34,550 nucleotides of DNA, from assembly GCA_024400425.1 (NCBI GenBank), contig JAKSMV010000029.1:1-34550 (forward strand), read 5' to 3'. The translations under genes and the position numbers were made by a program. Of this stretch, positions 15,143-24,001 are shown in pieces (positions within the stretch are counted from its first letter, which is position 1; the number at the start of each line of letters is the position of its first letter). The notes beneath the pieces are model-generated. The model had not been told where the DNA came from. It did no database searches and saw only the letters and a list, made by a program, of their open reading frames with translations. Source of the DNA: Bacteroidales bacterium. Lineage in GTDB: Bacteria; Bacteroidota; Bacteroidia; Bacteroidales; F082.

Positions 15143-16383
15143 AAAAGAACATGAAAATTCTGTTGCTTGTGCTGCTTGCCATAAATGAATTTTCATTTGG
15201 ACAAGAAAAATCTGGTTGGGAAACGGATTTTTTGATTGGCAAAGTCAAGACATATGAGGAATATGATTACAATTTTAACATTAGCGATTCCATCAATCAC
15301 GACGATTTCATGAATCGGTTTTATCAGTGTGGATTTGATGTGGATGAGATGCTCCGTTTTGCTGATAGCATTATGACGGAATCAGACACGAAGTATTCCA
15401 CTAGTAAAGAATATGATTCGTTAGGATATTATACAAAACTTCACGATATGTTCTTGGCAAATAAATATGATGATTCAGGCAGGATTTTATGGAGAATTAT
15501 CTTAGAAAATAATTTGCCCAAAGATACCGTTTTTTTCAAATATGATGAAGCGGGACGACTTATAAAAAGAAAGTATCAGAACCGAATGCATGAATGGGAA
15601 TTCGATTTGGAAGGACATTTGGTGAAAGAGTTATACAAAGATGTCGAAATGGATTCTGTTCTCATTCATAAGAAATACGAATACGATAAAAATGGCATTT
15701 TGCACAGGTCTGAAAGTTTTGGCAACAGAGAATATTTGGGATGTAGCAAAGGATACTATGAATACGATTCAAGAGGAAATGTCGTTTTTGAACGCGAATA
15801 TGGATGGGGACTTTATGTGCCTCTTATGGAAAAGAAAACGAAATATAAGTACGATAGGAATGATAGCATCATAAAACAAACATGCCTAAAGGTAAAATGG
15901 GCAGATGAACCCATAGTGAAAGATACCATTTGGCAGGTGGCGGACTCGGATGGGCAAGTCGTTTCTCAGTCTGGTTACACATGGACTTTTCAAAAAACAA
16001 AAAGAAAATCAAAGTCTGTGAAGACTATCTCTCGTAATGCAAAAGGAATTATGACCGAAGAGATTCTTATGACTTTTGAAAAGGGTGAAAGGAATCCGGG
16101 TTCCATAACAAAAAAGCGTTATGACGAATTGGGTAGAATGATTGAAGAGGAACACATAGGTGATTCATACCCACCTCCATATAAAAAGATTTGCAGATAT
16201 TATAAAGATACTGACAATTGGTCGTATTTTGCAGGATTTATTGGTGAAAATTTTGAATTTGACCACGAAAGCCTGTTTTTCTTCGACGAAAAAGGCAATT
16301 GCATCGCTCATATTCAATGGATGCCTAAATCAACAAATTCGGAATACTATTTTCATGTGTATAAAATAGAATATTATGATTAA
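15139..16383 (+). CDS. Exported YD-repeat protein
   Basis: A 414-residue protein with a signal peptide (MKKNMKILLLVLLAINEFSFG, cleavage expected before QEK). The mature part contains repeated YD motifs: YDSLGYYTK, YDEAGRLIKR, YDKNGILHRS, YDSRGNVVFE, YDRNDSIIKQ and YDELGRMIEE, each about 20-60 residues apart. This is the RHS/YD pattern that forms beta-strand ladders in cell-surface or exported proteins. No toxin domain follows. The gene overlaps the HAD gene (4 bp) and the porin gene (8 bp), so the three are probably co-translated. AT-rich codons suggest low expression. The function is unknown. Confidence 0.7.
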   Translation: MKKNMKILLLVLLAINEFSFGQEKSGWETDFLIGKVKTYEEYDYNFNISDSINHDDFMNRFYQCGFDVDEMLRFADSIMTESDTKYSTSKEYDSLGYYTKLHDMFLANKYDDSGRILWRIILENNLPKDTVFFKYDEAGRLIKRKYQNRMHEWEFDLEGHLVKELYKDVEMDSVLIHKKYEYDKNGILHRSESFGNREYLGCSKGYYEYDSRGNVVFEREYGWGLYVPLMEKKTKYKYDRNDSIIKQTCLKVKWADEPIVKDTIWQVADSDGQVVSQSGYTWTFQKTKRKSKSVKTISRNAKGIMTEEILMTFEKGERNPGSITKKRYDELGRMIEEEHIGDSYPPPYKKICRYYKDTDNWSYFAGFIGENFEFDHESLFFFDEKGNCIAHIQWMPKSTNSEYYFHVYKIEYYD

Positions 16384-17407
16384 CAATAAGTTTCGCTTTC
16401 TTTGGGAGATTTTATTCATGTTGTTCCCTCTGTTCCTTCTCGCGCAAGAGGAAAAGGTTGACTACATCCCTAAAGTTTCGGGCTATGTTCAAGGCTATTT
16501 CCAACTTGACGAAGGCGAGAATGAGCATGGCAGTAGCTTCAAGATGAAGCGTGTGCGTTTGTCGGTCGATGGCAACATCTGTAGGAAAGTGACCTATAAG
16601 GTTCAAGGCGACTTGCTCACATCGCCAATGTTGATGGATGCTTATGTAAAGTATAGCGTTTGCCCGCAATTTGCCGTTCAGGCAGGCCAGTTCAAGCTAC
16701 CATTCACGATGGAAACGGCGATGAATCCCGTCGATCTCGAGATTTCCGATTATGGCGAAAGTGTGAAAGGCCTGGCCGGATATAACAGTGATGTGTGTGG
16801 CATTGGGAAAAGCGGACGCGACATCGGCATCATGTTTTCTGGCGACTTCTTCCATTTGGACGACAAGGATTTCTCGCTGCTGAACTACAGCATTGGCATC
16901 TTCAATGGTGGCGGAACGAATCTCACTGCCAATGCAATGGCAAAAGACATTGTCGGTCGCGTCAAGTTCCATCCATGGCTGAAAAACCTGACTTTGACGG
17001 GTTCGGGCTATTTTGGCAAGTATCATGGAGTGATGCGTTACAGTTTTGGCGCTGAGTATAGCGATAACGATTTGGTTATCAGGTCGGAGTATATTGAAGG
17101 CAAGACGGAATCATCCCATTGTTTCGTCAGCCGAGGATATTACGCCGTTGGCGGTTATCGTTTCCGTTTCGGGAAGGAGGGAAGGCAACAAAGCCTGATG
17201 CCTTTGTTTCGATATGAACGGTTTACGGGTAATATCGAAAGTGAGTTTTCAAGCAAATCATATTTCACCTTTGGCGTTGACTATTGGCCAATAAAGAATG
17301 TCAACCTCAAAGTCGATTATTCCTTGATTCAAAACAAGGTTGAAGACTCTTCGCAACATATCGTTTCGCTCAATCGCGTGATTGCCATGCTTTCGTTCAG
17401 GTTTTAA
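16376..17407 (+). CDS. Phosphate-selective porin O/P-like outer-membrane protein
   Basis: A 343-residue protein with a signal peptide ending LFPLFLLAQ. The early segment VSGYVQGYFQLD...FKMKRVRLSVDGNI resembles the start of OprO/OprP-type porins. Aromatic residues alternate through the chain, with YKVQGDLLTSPMLMDAYVKY and QAGQFKLPFT. It ends in a Phe (MLSFRF), as expected for beta-barrel insertion by BAM. The length suits a 16-strand barrel. It probably forms a pore for anions or other solutes in the outer membrane; phosphate selectivity is not certain. The start overlaps the YD-repeat gene and nnr follows 18 bp later. Confidence 0.78.
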   Translation: MINNKFRFLWEILFMLFPLFLLAQEEKVDYIPKVSGYVQGYFQLDEGENEHGSSFKMKRVRLSVDGNICRKVTYKVQGDLLTSPMLMDAYVKYSVCPQFAVQAGQFKLPFTMETAMNPVDLEISDYGESVKGLAGYNSDVCGIGKSGRDIGIMFSGDFFHLDDKDFSLLNYSIGIFNGGGTNLTANAMAKDIVGRVKFHPWLKNLTLTGSGYFGKYHGVMRYSFGAEYSDNDLVIRSEYIEGKTESSHCFVSRGYYAVGGYRFRFGKEGRQQSLMPLFRYERFTGNIESEFSSKSYFTFGVDYWPIKNVNLKVDYSLIQNKVEDSSQHIVSLNRVIAMLSFRF

Positions 17408-17425
17408 CCCCAAAATCCAAGTAAA

Positions 17426-18934
17426 ATGAAAATCCTTTCCGTTGAACAAATTCGCGAAGCCGACAAATACACCATCGAAAACGAACCTATCGAGTCGGTC
17501 GATTTGATGGAGCGCGCTGCCACCAAGGTCTATGAATGGATTTATCGTCGTGTGCCGCGCGATAAGACGATAAAGATTTTTTGCGGCATGGGAAACAATG
17601 GTGGCGACGGATTGGCTGTTGCACGTCTTTTGTATCAGCAAGATATTGTTTCACAAGTGTTTGTCGTGCGACATGCCGATAGGATGAGCCACGATTGCGA
17701 GGTAAATTACTGGCGTCTTGTGAATGAGACCAAGGTGCCAATGTTCGACATCCTTACCGACGACGATTTCCCGAATGTTGGTCCAGATGACGTGGTTGTG
17801 GATGCCATTTTCGGCTCAGGACTCAATCGTCCGCCACAAGGCGTTGTTGCCGATTTGATTGCCTATCTCAACGCTTCGCCCGCTATCCGTGTGGCCGTCG
17901 ATGTGCCTTCGGGGCTTTTTGCCGACCAACCTTCAGCCTTGGGTTTTATCTTCAAGGCCGACTACACATTGACGTTCCAGTTCCCTAAATTGGCCTTCCT
18001 TTTCCCTGAAAACGATGGCTATGTTGGCCGTTTCGAGATACTGGACATTGGTTTGCATCCAAAATATATTGACGAGGTTGAAACACGCAATTTCCTCACG
18101 ATCAAGCAGATGATAAAGCCAATACTTCATAGTCGTCCAAAGTATTCGCACAAGGGGACTTATGGTCATGCTTTGCTGATTGCAGGTTCGGAAGGGAAGA
18201 CGGGAGCTGCGTTGCTGGGTGCAAAATCGTGTCTGCGAACGGGTGTCGGTTTGCTGAGCGTGCATTTGCCTAAATTGGCCCAATTACCCATGCAGACGGC
18301 CCTTCCCGAAGCCATGGTTGATGTCGATGAATCGGATAGTTGCTTCTCATCCTTCGGAAATTTGGAAGCATATTCCGCCATTGGCGTAGGTCCGGGTTTG
18401 GGAAAATCTGAAGAAACGGCATGTGCCTTGAAACGCTTGATTCAAGAGACGCAAGTGCCGATGGTGATGGATGCCGATGCCTTGAACATCCTTTCCGAAA
18501 ATCCGACTTGGTTGGCTTTCTTGCCTGCGAAGTCTATCCTCACGCCACACCCAAAGGAATTTGAACGCTTGGTAGGGAAGTGCAGCACATCGTTCGAACG
18601 TATGGAAAAACAACGTGAACTATCAGTGAAAAACAATGTCATTGTGGTCCTTAAAGGCGCACACACTTCGATTACTTTTCCAAATGGCACATGTTTCTTC
18701 AACACGACGGGCAATCCGGGCATGGCAACGGCTGGCAGTGGCGACGTGCTTACTGGAATCATACTTTCATTGCTCGCGCAACGCTATTCGCCTGAAGAGG
18801 CTGCAGTTTTAGGCGTTTATCTTCACGGTCTAGCTGGCGACATTGCTGCTGAAAGCATGGGCTATGAGGCTTTGCTGGCAAGCGACATTACGGAAAATCT
18901 CGGAAAGGCTTTTGCTGCCATTAAATCGAAATGA
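17426..18934 (+). CDS. nnr: Bifunctional NAD(P)H-hydrate epimerase / ADP-dependent dehydratase
   Basis: A 502-residue fusion of the two NAD(P)H-repair activities. The N-terminal YjeF_N epimerase (1-215) contains CGMGNNGGDGLAVARLLYQ (about 52-70) and VVDAIFGSGLNRP. The C-terminal ribokinase-fold dehydratase (about 225-502) contains LLIAGSEGKTGAALLGAKS, VMDADALNIL, LTPHPKEFERL and GNPGMATAGSGDVLTGIILS, the ATP/ADP-binding signature. Together they convert damaged hydrated NADH/NADPH back to the normal cofactors. The fusion is the common bacterial form. The gene's stop is 37 bp before the next gene's start. Confidence 0.95.
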   Translation: MKILSVEQIREADKYTIENEPIESVDLMERAATKVYEWIYRRVPRDKTIKIFCGMGNNGGDGLAVARLLYQQDIVSQVFVVRHADRMSHDCEVNYWRLVNETKVPMFDILTDDDFPNVGPDDVVVDAIFGSGLNRPPQGVVADLIAYLNASPAIRVAVDVPSGLFADQPSALGFIFKADYTLTFQFPKLAFLFPENDGYVGRFEILDIGLHPKYIDEVETRNFLTIKQMIKPILHSRPKYSHKGTYGHALLIAGSEGKTGAALLGAKSCLRTGVGLLSVHLPKLAQLPMQTALPEAMVDVDESDSCFSSFGNLEAYSAIGVGPGLGKSEETACALKRLIQETQVPMVMDADALNILSENPTWLAFLPAKSILTPHPKEFERLVGKCSTSFERMEKQRELSVKNNVIVVLKGAHTSITFPNGTCFFNTTGNPGMATAGSGDVLTGIILSLLAQRYSPEEAAVLGVYLHGLAGDIAAESMGYEALLASDITENLGKAFAAIKSK

Positions 18935-18945
18935 TTATTTTGTTG

Positions 18946-18953
18946 TATTTTTG
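18946..18953 (+). promoter_or_regulatory. Possible Bacteroidetes -7 box before the MBL lipoprotein gene
   Basis: TATTTTTG matches TAnnTTTG and lies 26 bp before ATG 18972. No TTG is found at the expected -33 distance, so confidence is modest. Confidence 0.4.
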
Positions 18954-18971
18954 CAGCAAAATATCAAACCA

Positions 18972-19751
18972 ATGGAAAGACTGATTGTAACTATGATTGT
19001 ATTGGCTTTCATGACGGCTTGTCACGAGAAGAAATCTACTGAATTTGTTGAAACAAAGATAGTTGACGATGTAAAAGTTACCTGGCTGCAAGACAATGAC
19101 GAGCCTCGATTGATGCCTCGCGAACTGTTTGCAGATGCGCCCGATTCTCTCATGCAAGCCTTGAATTTGCAGGATGGAGTGCCGGCAAGTGTCTCGACAT
19201 TTCTTGTTGAAAAAGATGGAAAGAAACTCCTTTTTGATGCAGGCCTTCCAAACGGAAAAACGGCTGAGCGTTTGGAAAGCATTGGAATTCATGCAGATGA
19301 TATAGATTTTGTTTTTATCACTCATGCTCATGGCGACCATATCGGCGGTTTGCTCATGAATGGGCAGGCAAGATATTCGAATGCCGAATTGTTCATTTCT
19401 GAACTCGAACATGAAGCGTGGCTTGAAAATGAATTGTATCAAGCCGTGGTGGCGGCCTACAAACCCCATTGTTTTTCCTTTGGCGACGAATTGCCATGTG
19501 GCGTGAAACCGATTGCAGCAGTTGGACATACACCAGGACATACCGCATTTCTTGTCGGCAAGGTGTTGGTTGCAGGCGACTTCTTGCATGGTGCCGCATT
19601 GCAATTGGAACATCCAGAATATTGTGCTAATTTTGACCAAGATAAAGAACAGGCTGTTGCGTCCCGAAAGATGTTGCTCGAGCAAGCCCAAACCAATCAC
19701 TGGCTGATTGCAGGCATGCATCTTCCAGTTCCAGCATTTCTTCAAAAGTAA
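18972..19751 (+). CDS. Metallo-beta-lactamase-fold lipoprotein
   Basis: A 259-residue protein with a lipoprotein signal: MERLIVTMIVLAFMTAC, lipid attachment at C17. The mature part has the metal-binding motif THAHGDHIGG (HxHxDH), a later histidine in VGHTPGHTA, and the Asp in VLVAGDFLHG. This resembles hydrolases of the lactonase/GloB type. ATG 18972 was chosen because it creates the lipobox and follows a -7 box; an in-frame ATG at 18843 would lie inside nnr. The substrate is unknown. The protein should sit in the periplasmic or outer membrane leaflet. A MATE transporter gene starts 5 bp after it. Confidence 0.85.
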   Translation: MERLIVTMIVLAFMTACHEKKSTEFVETKIVDDVKVTWLQDNDEPRLMPRELFADAPDSLMQALNLQDGVPASVSTFLVEKDGKKLLFDAGLPNGKTAERLESIGIHADDIDFVFITHAHGDHIGGLLMNGQARYSNAELFISELEHEAWLENELYQAVVAAYKPHCFSFGDELPCGVKPIAAVGHTPGHTAFLVGKVLVAGDFLHGAALQLEHPEYCANFDQDKEQAVASRKMLLEQAQTNHWLIAGMHLPVPAFLQK

Positions 19752-19756
19752 ATTGA

Positions 19757-21085
19757 ATGTTAAAGACTTCCGTTTCGAATCGTGAGATTTGGCGCATCGC
19801 CACGCCAATCATGTTGGGTAATCTGGCGCAAACCATCATCACTTTTACCGACACCGCCTTTCTGGGCCATTTGGGCACCATCGAGTTGAGTGCTTCCATG
19901 ATGGCGGGTCTCTATTATTTTGTGTTCACCACTTTGGCTATGGGCTTTGCCATCGGCATTCAGATTTTCATCGCGCGACGCTTTGGCGAAGGCAACTCCC
20001 AGAAGATAGGACAGGTGTTTCAACATGGTGCCTTGTTCGTTTTTGGCTTGGGCATCTTGCTTTTCTTGCTGCTATATTTCTGCAGTGATAGCCTAATGCG
20101 ACTCATTATCAGCTCTGAAAATATCTATGGTGCTGGAATGGAATATCTCAGGTTCCGCCGTTTCGGGATCTTGTTTGTGGTGTTCAACTATCTTTTCCGG
20201 TCGTTTTATGTGGGCATCTCCGACACGAAAGTCATCACCTATTCCACCATCATCATGGCGATAGTGAATGTCTTCTTCGACTGGTGCCTGATTTTCGGAC
20301 ATAGCGGCTTGCCCCAAATGGGCATCGGCGGTGCAGCTTTGGCTTCGCTGATGGCTGAAGTAACAGCTTTCTGTTTCTTTTGGATTTACACCTATCTTAA
20401 AATCCCGCACGAGAAATTCGGAATGTTCCGCTGGCACGAACTGCAACCCGGTTTGCTAGGCGATATGCTGAAGGTGGCTTTCCCGAGCATGATACAGCGT
20501 CTTTTCTCGTTCGGAGCATGGTTCGCCTTTTTCATTCTCATCGAAAAGATGGGGGAGATGGCCATTGGCGTTTCGTCGGTTGTACGCAGCACATACATGA
20601 TCCTCATCATTCCGGGCTTCGCTTTTTCGGCAACGGCCAATACGCTGACAAGCCGCACGATAGGCGAGGGGAAGAGCGACGAGGTAATGCCTATGCTTTG
20701 GAAGGTAATCCGCAATTCGTTGATTTGCGCTTCCATTTTGGTACTCGTTACAGCGATTATGCCTCGACTGGTGCTCGAAATCTATTCGAATGACCTTGCC
20801 TTGACCGAAGCTGCCGTCCCGTCGGTATATGTGATTTGCATCGCCACCATCGTTTCGGCCATTGCCATGGCGTTTTTCGAGGCCGTTTCGGGCACGGGCA
20901 ACACCGCAGCTGCCATGATTCTCGAGTTTGGCGTACTGGTTCTCTATCTCGGTTATATCTATTTCATGACGAAAAAATCGACCATCGAAGGCGTCTGGAC
21001 TGCCGAATTGCTCTACAATGTCATGATAGGTATCATCTCGTATATCTATTTGAAGAAGGCTAACTGGCTGAAAAAGAAGATTTAA
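19757..21085 (+). CDS. MATE-family efflux transporter
   Basis: A 442-residue integral membrane protein of the MATE family with about 12 hydrophobic segments. Family features include the N-terminal IWRIATPIMLGNLAQTIITF and DTAFLGHLGTIELSASMMAG, and the second-half start GLLGDMLKVAFPSMIQRLFS with ATANTLTSRTIGEGKSDE. It probably exports small cationic compounds or metabolites by exchange with Na+ or H+. It starts 5 bp after the MBL lipoprotein gene, so the two may be one transcript. The substrate is unknown. Confidence 0.93.
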   Translation: MLKTSVSNREIWRIATPIMLGNLAQTIITFTDTAFLGHLGTIELSASMMAGLYYFVFTTLAMGFAIGIQIFIARRFGEGNSQKIGQVFQHGALFVFGLGILLFLLLYFCSDSLMRLIISSENIYGAGMEYLRFRRFGILFVVFNYLFRSFYVGISDTKVITYSTIIMAIVNVFFDWCLIFGHSGLPQMGIGGAALASLMAEVTAFCFFWIYTYLKIPHEKFGMFRWHELQPGLLGDMLKVAFPSMIQRLFSFGAWFAFFILIEKMGEMAIGVSSVVRSTYMILIIPGFAFSATANTLTSRTIGEGKSDEVMPMLWKVIRNSLICASILVLVTAIMPRLVLEIYSNDLALTEAAVPSVYVICIATIVSAIAMAFFEAVSGTGNTAAAMILEFGVLVLYLGYIYFMTKKSTIEGVWTAELLYNVMIGIISYIYLKKANWLKKKI

Positions 21086-21127
21086 TAGCAGCGTTTTTAC
21101 GATATTCAAAAAAATATCATAAAAATG

Positions 21128-21157
21128 TTGCATGACTTGATTATTTCTCTATATTTG
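21128..21157 (+). promoter_or_regulatory. Bacteroidetes-type promoter before the TerB-like gene
   Basis: TTG at 21128-21130 and TATATTTG at 21150-21157 are separated by 19 bp, close to the ideal -33/-7 arrangement. ATG 21186 lies 28 bp downstream. An inverted repeat GATATT/AATATC lies just upstream of it. Confidence 0.65.
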
Positions 21158-21185
21158 TGGCCAATAACTCTAAATACTATCGACT

Positions 21186-21524
21186 ATGGAAGAAAACCTT
21201 ACCAAAGAGAAATTTGAGGTGTTCATGATGCTCTGCGCTTCAGGCATCGACGGCAACATCTCCATGAATGAACTTGAACGCATTCTCATGCAATTCGACG
21301 AGAACATCTATTGCGAAGTGTTCGAAAAGTTCAAGACCATGACAAGTCCCGCTTGGCTCAGTTTCTTCAAAGAACACAAGGACGAGTTCCTGAAAACCGA
21401 CGAAGACAAAGCCGCTTTCTTGGCCGACATCAGCGACATCATGGTAGCCGACGGCGACGATCAGGAAATCCGCAAACAGAATTTCCTCAAAGTCCTCGAA
21501 ATGCTTATGAACAACGAATTGTGA
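21186..21524 (+). CDS. Small acidic helical protein, possibly TerB-like
   Basis: A 112-residue, soluble, strongly helical acidic protein. Two related turns, GIDGNISMNELE (about 18-29) and MVADGDDQEIRKQNF (about 86-100), look like the paired D-G-x(4)-E segments of TerB/DjlA-type domains, but the match is too short for certainty. It has its own promoter and a terminator after it, so it is monocistronic. The function is unknown. Confidence 0.55.
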   Translation: MEENLTKEKFEVFMMLCASGIDGNISMNELERILMQFDENIYCEVFEKFKTMTSPAWLSFFKEHKDEFLKTDEDKAAFLADISDIMVADGDDQEIRKQNFLKVLEMLMNNEL

Positions 21525-21563
21525 TTGATTCTAAATTAGAATCGTTCTAATTTACGATTTAAG

Positions 21564-21602
21564 CCTGCCAATCGAATGTAAAATATTGATTGGCAGGTTT
21601 TT
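21564..21602 (+). terminator. Rho-independent terminator after the TerB-like gene
   Basis: CCTGCCAATC (21564-21573) pairs with GATTGGCAGG (21588-21597), loop 14 nt, followed by TTTTT. A separate short inverted repeat GATTCTAA-A-TTAGAATC lies at 21527-21543 just after the stop codon. Confidence 0.85.
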
Positions 21603-21641
21603 CGTTTTGATATGGAAAACGCGAAAAACCCAATGTATTAT

Positions 21642-21673
21642 TTGGAATGTCATCATTATTTTTTGTACATTTG
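21642..21673 (+). promoter_or_regulatory. Promoter of the hydrogenase operon
   Basis: TTG at 21642-21644 and TACATTTG at 21666-21673, spacing 21 bp. The likely transcription start is near 21680, leaving an untranslated leader of about 75 nt before ATG 21755. The leader has no clear hairpin. Confidence 0.65.
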
Positions 21674-21754
21674 CAGCGATTTTTGAAAATAGGCGAAAAC
21701 CTAACGAAAATATTGAAATAATAAACTCAAGTAATAACCTAAAAGGAATTAAAA

Positions 21755-22147
21755 ATGGCAAAAGTTAAGTCTTTAGCAGAACTGAAAGCTATGAGAGAAA
21801 AGCTTCAGAACACCATTGACACTCGCGAACGTGGCGACAATCCAGAAGCCCTCGTTCAAGTCAAGGTTGCAATGGCCACTTGCGGTATCGCCGCTGGCGC
21901 AAAACAAGTTATGGAACACATGATGGAAAAGGCTGACGAACTGAAACTCGCTATCGTCTTCACCCAGACCGGTTGCATGGGCTACTGCCACGCTGAACCG
22001 ACCATCGAAGTGAAGATGCCTGGCAAGGATCCTGTCGTCTTCGGTCATGTTGACAACAACAGAGCTGATGAAATCCTCACCAAGTATGTCATGAACAACG
22101 AAATGGTTGAAGGTATCATCCCTGTGAACTACGAAACAATTGGTTAA
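21755..22147 (+). CDS. hndB: HndB-like thioredoxin-fold [2Fe-2S] subunit of NAD-linked hydrogenase
   Basis: A 130-residue thioredoxin-like ferredoxin related to the HndB subunit of multimeric [FeFe]-hydrogenases. The segment MATCGIAAGAKQVMEHM (40-56) and TQTGCMGYCHAEPTIEVKMP (70-89) define the fold. Only three cysteines occur (C43, C74, C78), one fewer than in ordinary thioredoxin-like [2Fe-2S] ferredoxins. HndB relatives I recall look the same. It is expected to pass electrons between the flavin subunit and the catalytic subunit. The gene is the first of four and the next begins 21 bp later. Confidence 0.8.
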   Translation: MAKVKSLAELKAMREKLQNTIDTRERGDNPEALVQVKVAMATCGIAAGAKQVMEHMMEKADELKLAIVFTQTGCMGYCHAEPTIEVKMPGKDPVVFGHVDNNRADEILTKYVMNNEMVEGIIPVNYETIG

Positions 22148-22168
22148 TTTTTAATTGGAGGAATTTAT

Positions 22169-23983
22169 ATGTCAAAAATCAAGATGCACGTGCTGTGCTG
22201 CGGTGGTACCGGTTGCCACGCTTCCGCAAGTGCTCAAATCATTGAGAACTTCAAGCAAATCCTCGCTGAAAAGGGATTGCAAGACGAAGTCCAGGTCGTC
22301 CAAACAGGTTGCTTCGGCTTCTGCGAAAAGGGACCTATCGTCAAAATCATGCCTGACAACACTTTCTACACTCAGGTGAAGCCTGAAGATGTCGAAAAGA
22401 TCGTCAACGAACACATCATCAAGGGTCGTAAGGTCACTGACCTTCTCTATATGGACCCAGAAAACCAAGAGCACGTTTCCGACTCGAAGCACATGGGCTT
22501 CTATCGTAAGCAACTCCGTATCGCCCTGCGTAACTGCGGTTTCGTCAATCCAGAAAACATCGACGAATGCATCGCTCGCGGCGGCTACGAAGGCCTCGGC
22601 AAGTGCTTGACCGAAATGACTCCTCAACAAGTCATCGACGAAGTGACCAAGTCTGGTCTCCGCGGTCGTGGCGGCGCTGGTTTCCCAACTGGCGTGAAAT
22701 GGGGTCTCTGCGCAAAGAACAAGTGCGACGAAATGTACGTCATCTGCAACGCTGACGAAGGCGACCCAGGTGCGTTCATGGACCGTTCCATCATGGAAGG
22801 CGACCCACACAGCATCGTCGAAGCTATGGCTATCTGCGGCTACGCAATCGGTGCTACTCACGGTCTGGTCTATATCCGTGCTGAATATCCTCTGGCTATC
22901 CACCGTCTGCAAGTGGCTATCGCTCAGGCTCGCGAATACGGCCTCCTCGGTAACGACATCATGGGCACCGGTTTCAATTTCGACATCGAACTCCGCTACG
23001 GTGCTGGCGCATTCGTCTGCGGTGAAGAAACCGCTCTGATCCACTCAATGGAAGGCAAACGTGGTGAACCTACCTTCAAGCCACCGTTCCCAGCCGTCGC
23101 TGGTTACATGATGAAGCCTTCAAACGTGAACAACGTTGAAACCTTCGCCAACGTCCCGATTATCATCACCAAGGGCGCTGACTGGTTCCAAACCATCGGT
23201 TCAGAAAAGTCAAAGGGCACGAAGGTGTTCGCTCTGGCTGGCCAAATCAACAACGTCGGTCTGATCGAAGTCCCAATGGGTACCACACTTCGCGATATCA
23301 TCTATGAAATCGGTGGTGGTATTAAGGGTGGCCGTCAATTCAAGGCTGTCCAAACTGGTGGCCCTTCAGGCGGCTGCTTGACAACCAAGCACCTCGACAC
23401 CCAAATCGACTACGATAGCCTCGTCGCTGCTGGCTCAATGATGGGCTCTGGCGGTATGGTCGTCATGGACGAAACCTCCTGCATGGTTGCTATCGCTAAG
23501 TTCTACCTCGAATTCACTTGCGAAGAAAGCTGCGGTAAGTGCTCGCCATGCCGTATCGGTAACAAGCGCATGCTTGAAATCCTCGACAAGATCACTGATG
23601 GCCGTGGTACGATGGAAGACCTCCAGGAACTCCGCAACCTCGCTGCCGTCATTAAGGACGCTGCTCTTTGCGGTCTGGGCCAAACCTCACCAAACCCTGT
23701 TCTTTCAACCCTCGACAACTTCTGGGATGAATACGTTGAACACGTCGTCGATAAGAAGTGCCGCGCTGGCGTCTGCAAGAAGCTCATGCGCTACGAAATC
23801 GACAAGGATAAGTGCATAGGTTGCGGCAAGTGCGCTAAGAACTGCCCTGCTGAAGCTATCTCTAAGACTAACTACATCGCTGAAGGTCACAAGCTGCCTT
23901 CAATGGAAATCGATCCTACGAAGTGCATCAAGTGCGGCGCTTGCATCAGCGGCTGTAAGTTCAACGCAATTTCTGTCAAATAA
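22169..23983 (+). CDS. hydB: NuoF-like NADH-binding flavoprotein subunit of [FeFe]-hydrogenase
   Basis: A 604-residue NADH dehydrogenase-like subunit. Domains in order are: thioredoxin-like [2Fe-2S] (C11, C16, C48, C52); NuoF core with FMN loop SGLRGRGGAGFPTG (about 162-175) and NADEGDPGAFMDR; the [4Fe-4S] motif CGKCSPCR (about 455); and a C-terminal two-cluster ferredoxin, CIGCGKCAKNC (about 549) and CIKCGACISGC (about 586). This is the layout of HydB/HndC in NAD-dependent, ferredoxin-coupled hydrogenases. It accepts or donates electrons at NAD(H) and probably hosts bifurcation through FMN and its cluster network. GGAGG lies before ATG 22169. It is cytoplasmic and complexed with the neighbouring products. 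Confidence 0.93.
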   Translation: MSKIKMHVLCCGGTGCHASASAQIIENFKQILAEKGLQDEVQVVQTGCFGFCEKGPIVKIMPDNTFYTQVKPEDVEKIVNEHIIKGRKVTDLLYMDPENQEHVSDSKHMGFYRKQLRIALRNCGFVNPENIDECIARGGYEGLGKCLTEMTPQQVIDEVTKSGLRGRGGAGFPTGVKWGLCAKNKCDEMYVICNADEGDPGAFMDRSIMEGDPHSIVEAMAICGYAIGATHGLVYIRAEYPLAIHRLQVAIAQAREYGLLGNDIMGTGFNFDIELRYGAGAFVCGEETALIHSMEGKRGEPTFKPPFPAVAGYMMKPSNVNNVETFANVPIIITKGADWFQTIGSEKSKGTKVFALAGQINNVGLIEVPMGTTLRDIIYEIGGGIKGGRQFKAVQTGGPSGGCLTTKHLDTQIDYDSLVAAGSMMGSGGMVVMDETSCMVAIAKFYLEFTCEESCGKCSPCRIGNKRMLEILDKITDGRGTMEDLQELRNLAAVIKDAALCGLGQTSPNPVLSTLDNFWDEYVEHVVDKKCRAGVCKKLMRYEIDKDKCIGCGKCAKNCPAEAISKTNYIAEGHKLPSMEIDPTKCIKCGACISGCKFNAISVK

Positions 23984-24001
23984 TTGAAAGGAGATATTAC
24001 A

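Noticed and set aside
18921..19808. Long - strand open frame (295 codons) over the MBL lipoprotein gene
   Set aside because: No motif, and it is opposite a gene with a lipobox and an HxHxDH motif.
22172..23044. Long open frame on the - strand (290 codons) inside the NuoF-like gene
   Set aside because: It lies wholly inside a well-supported gene with clear NuoF motifs. Its composition is an artefact of biased codon use in the sense gene.
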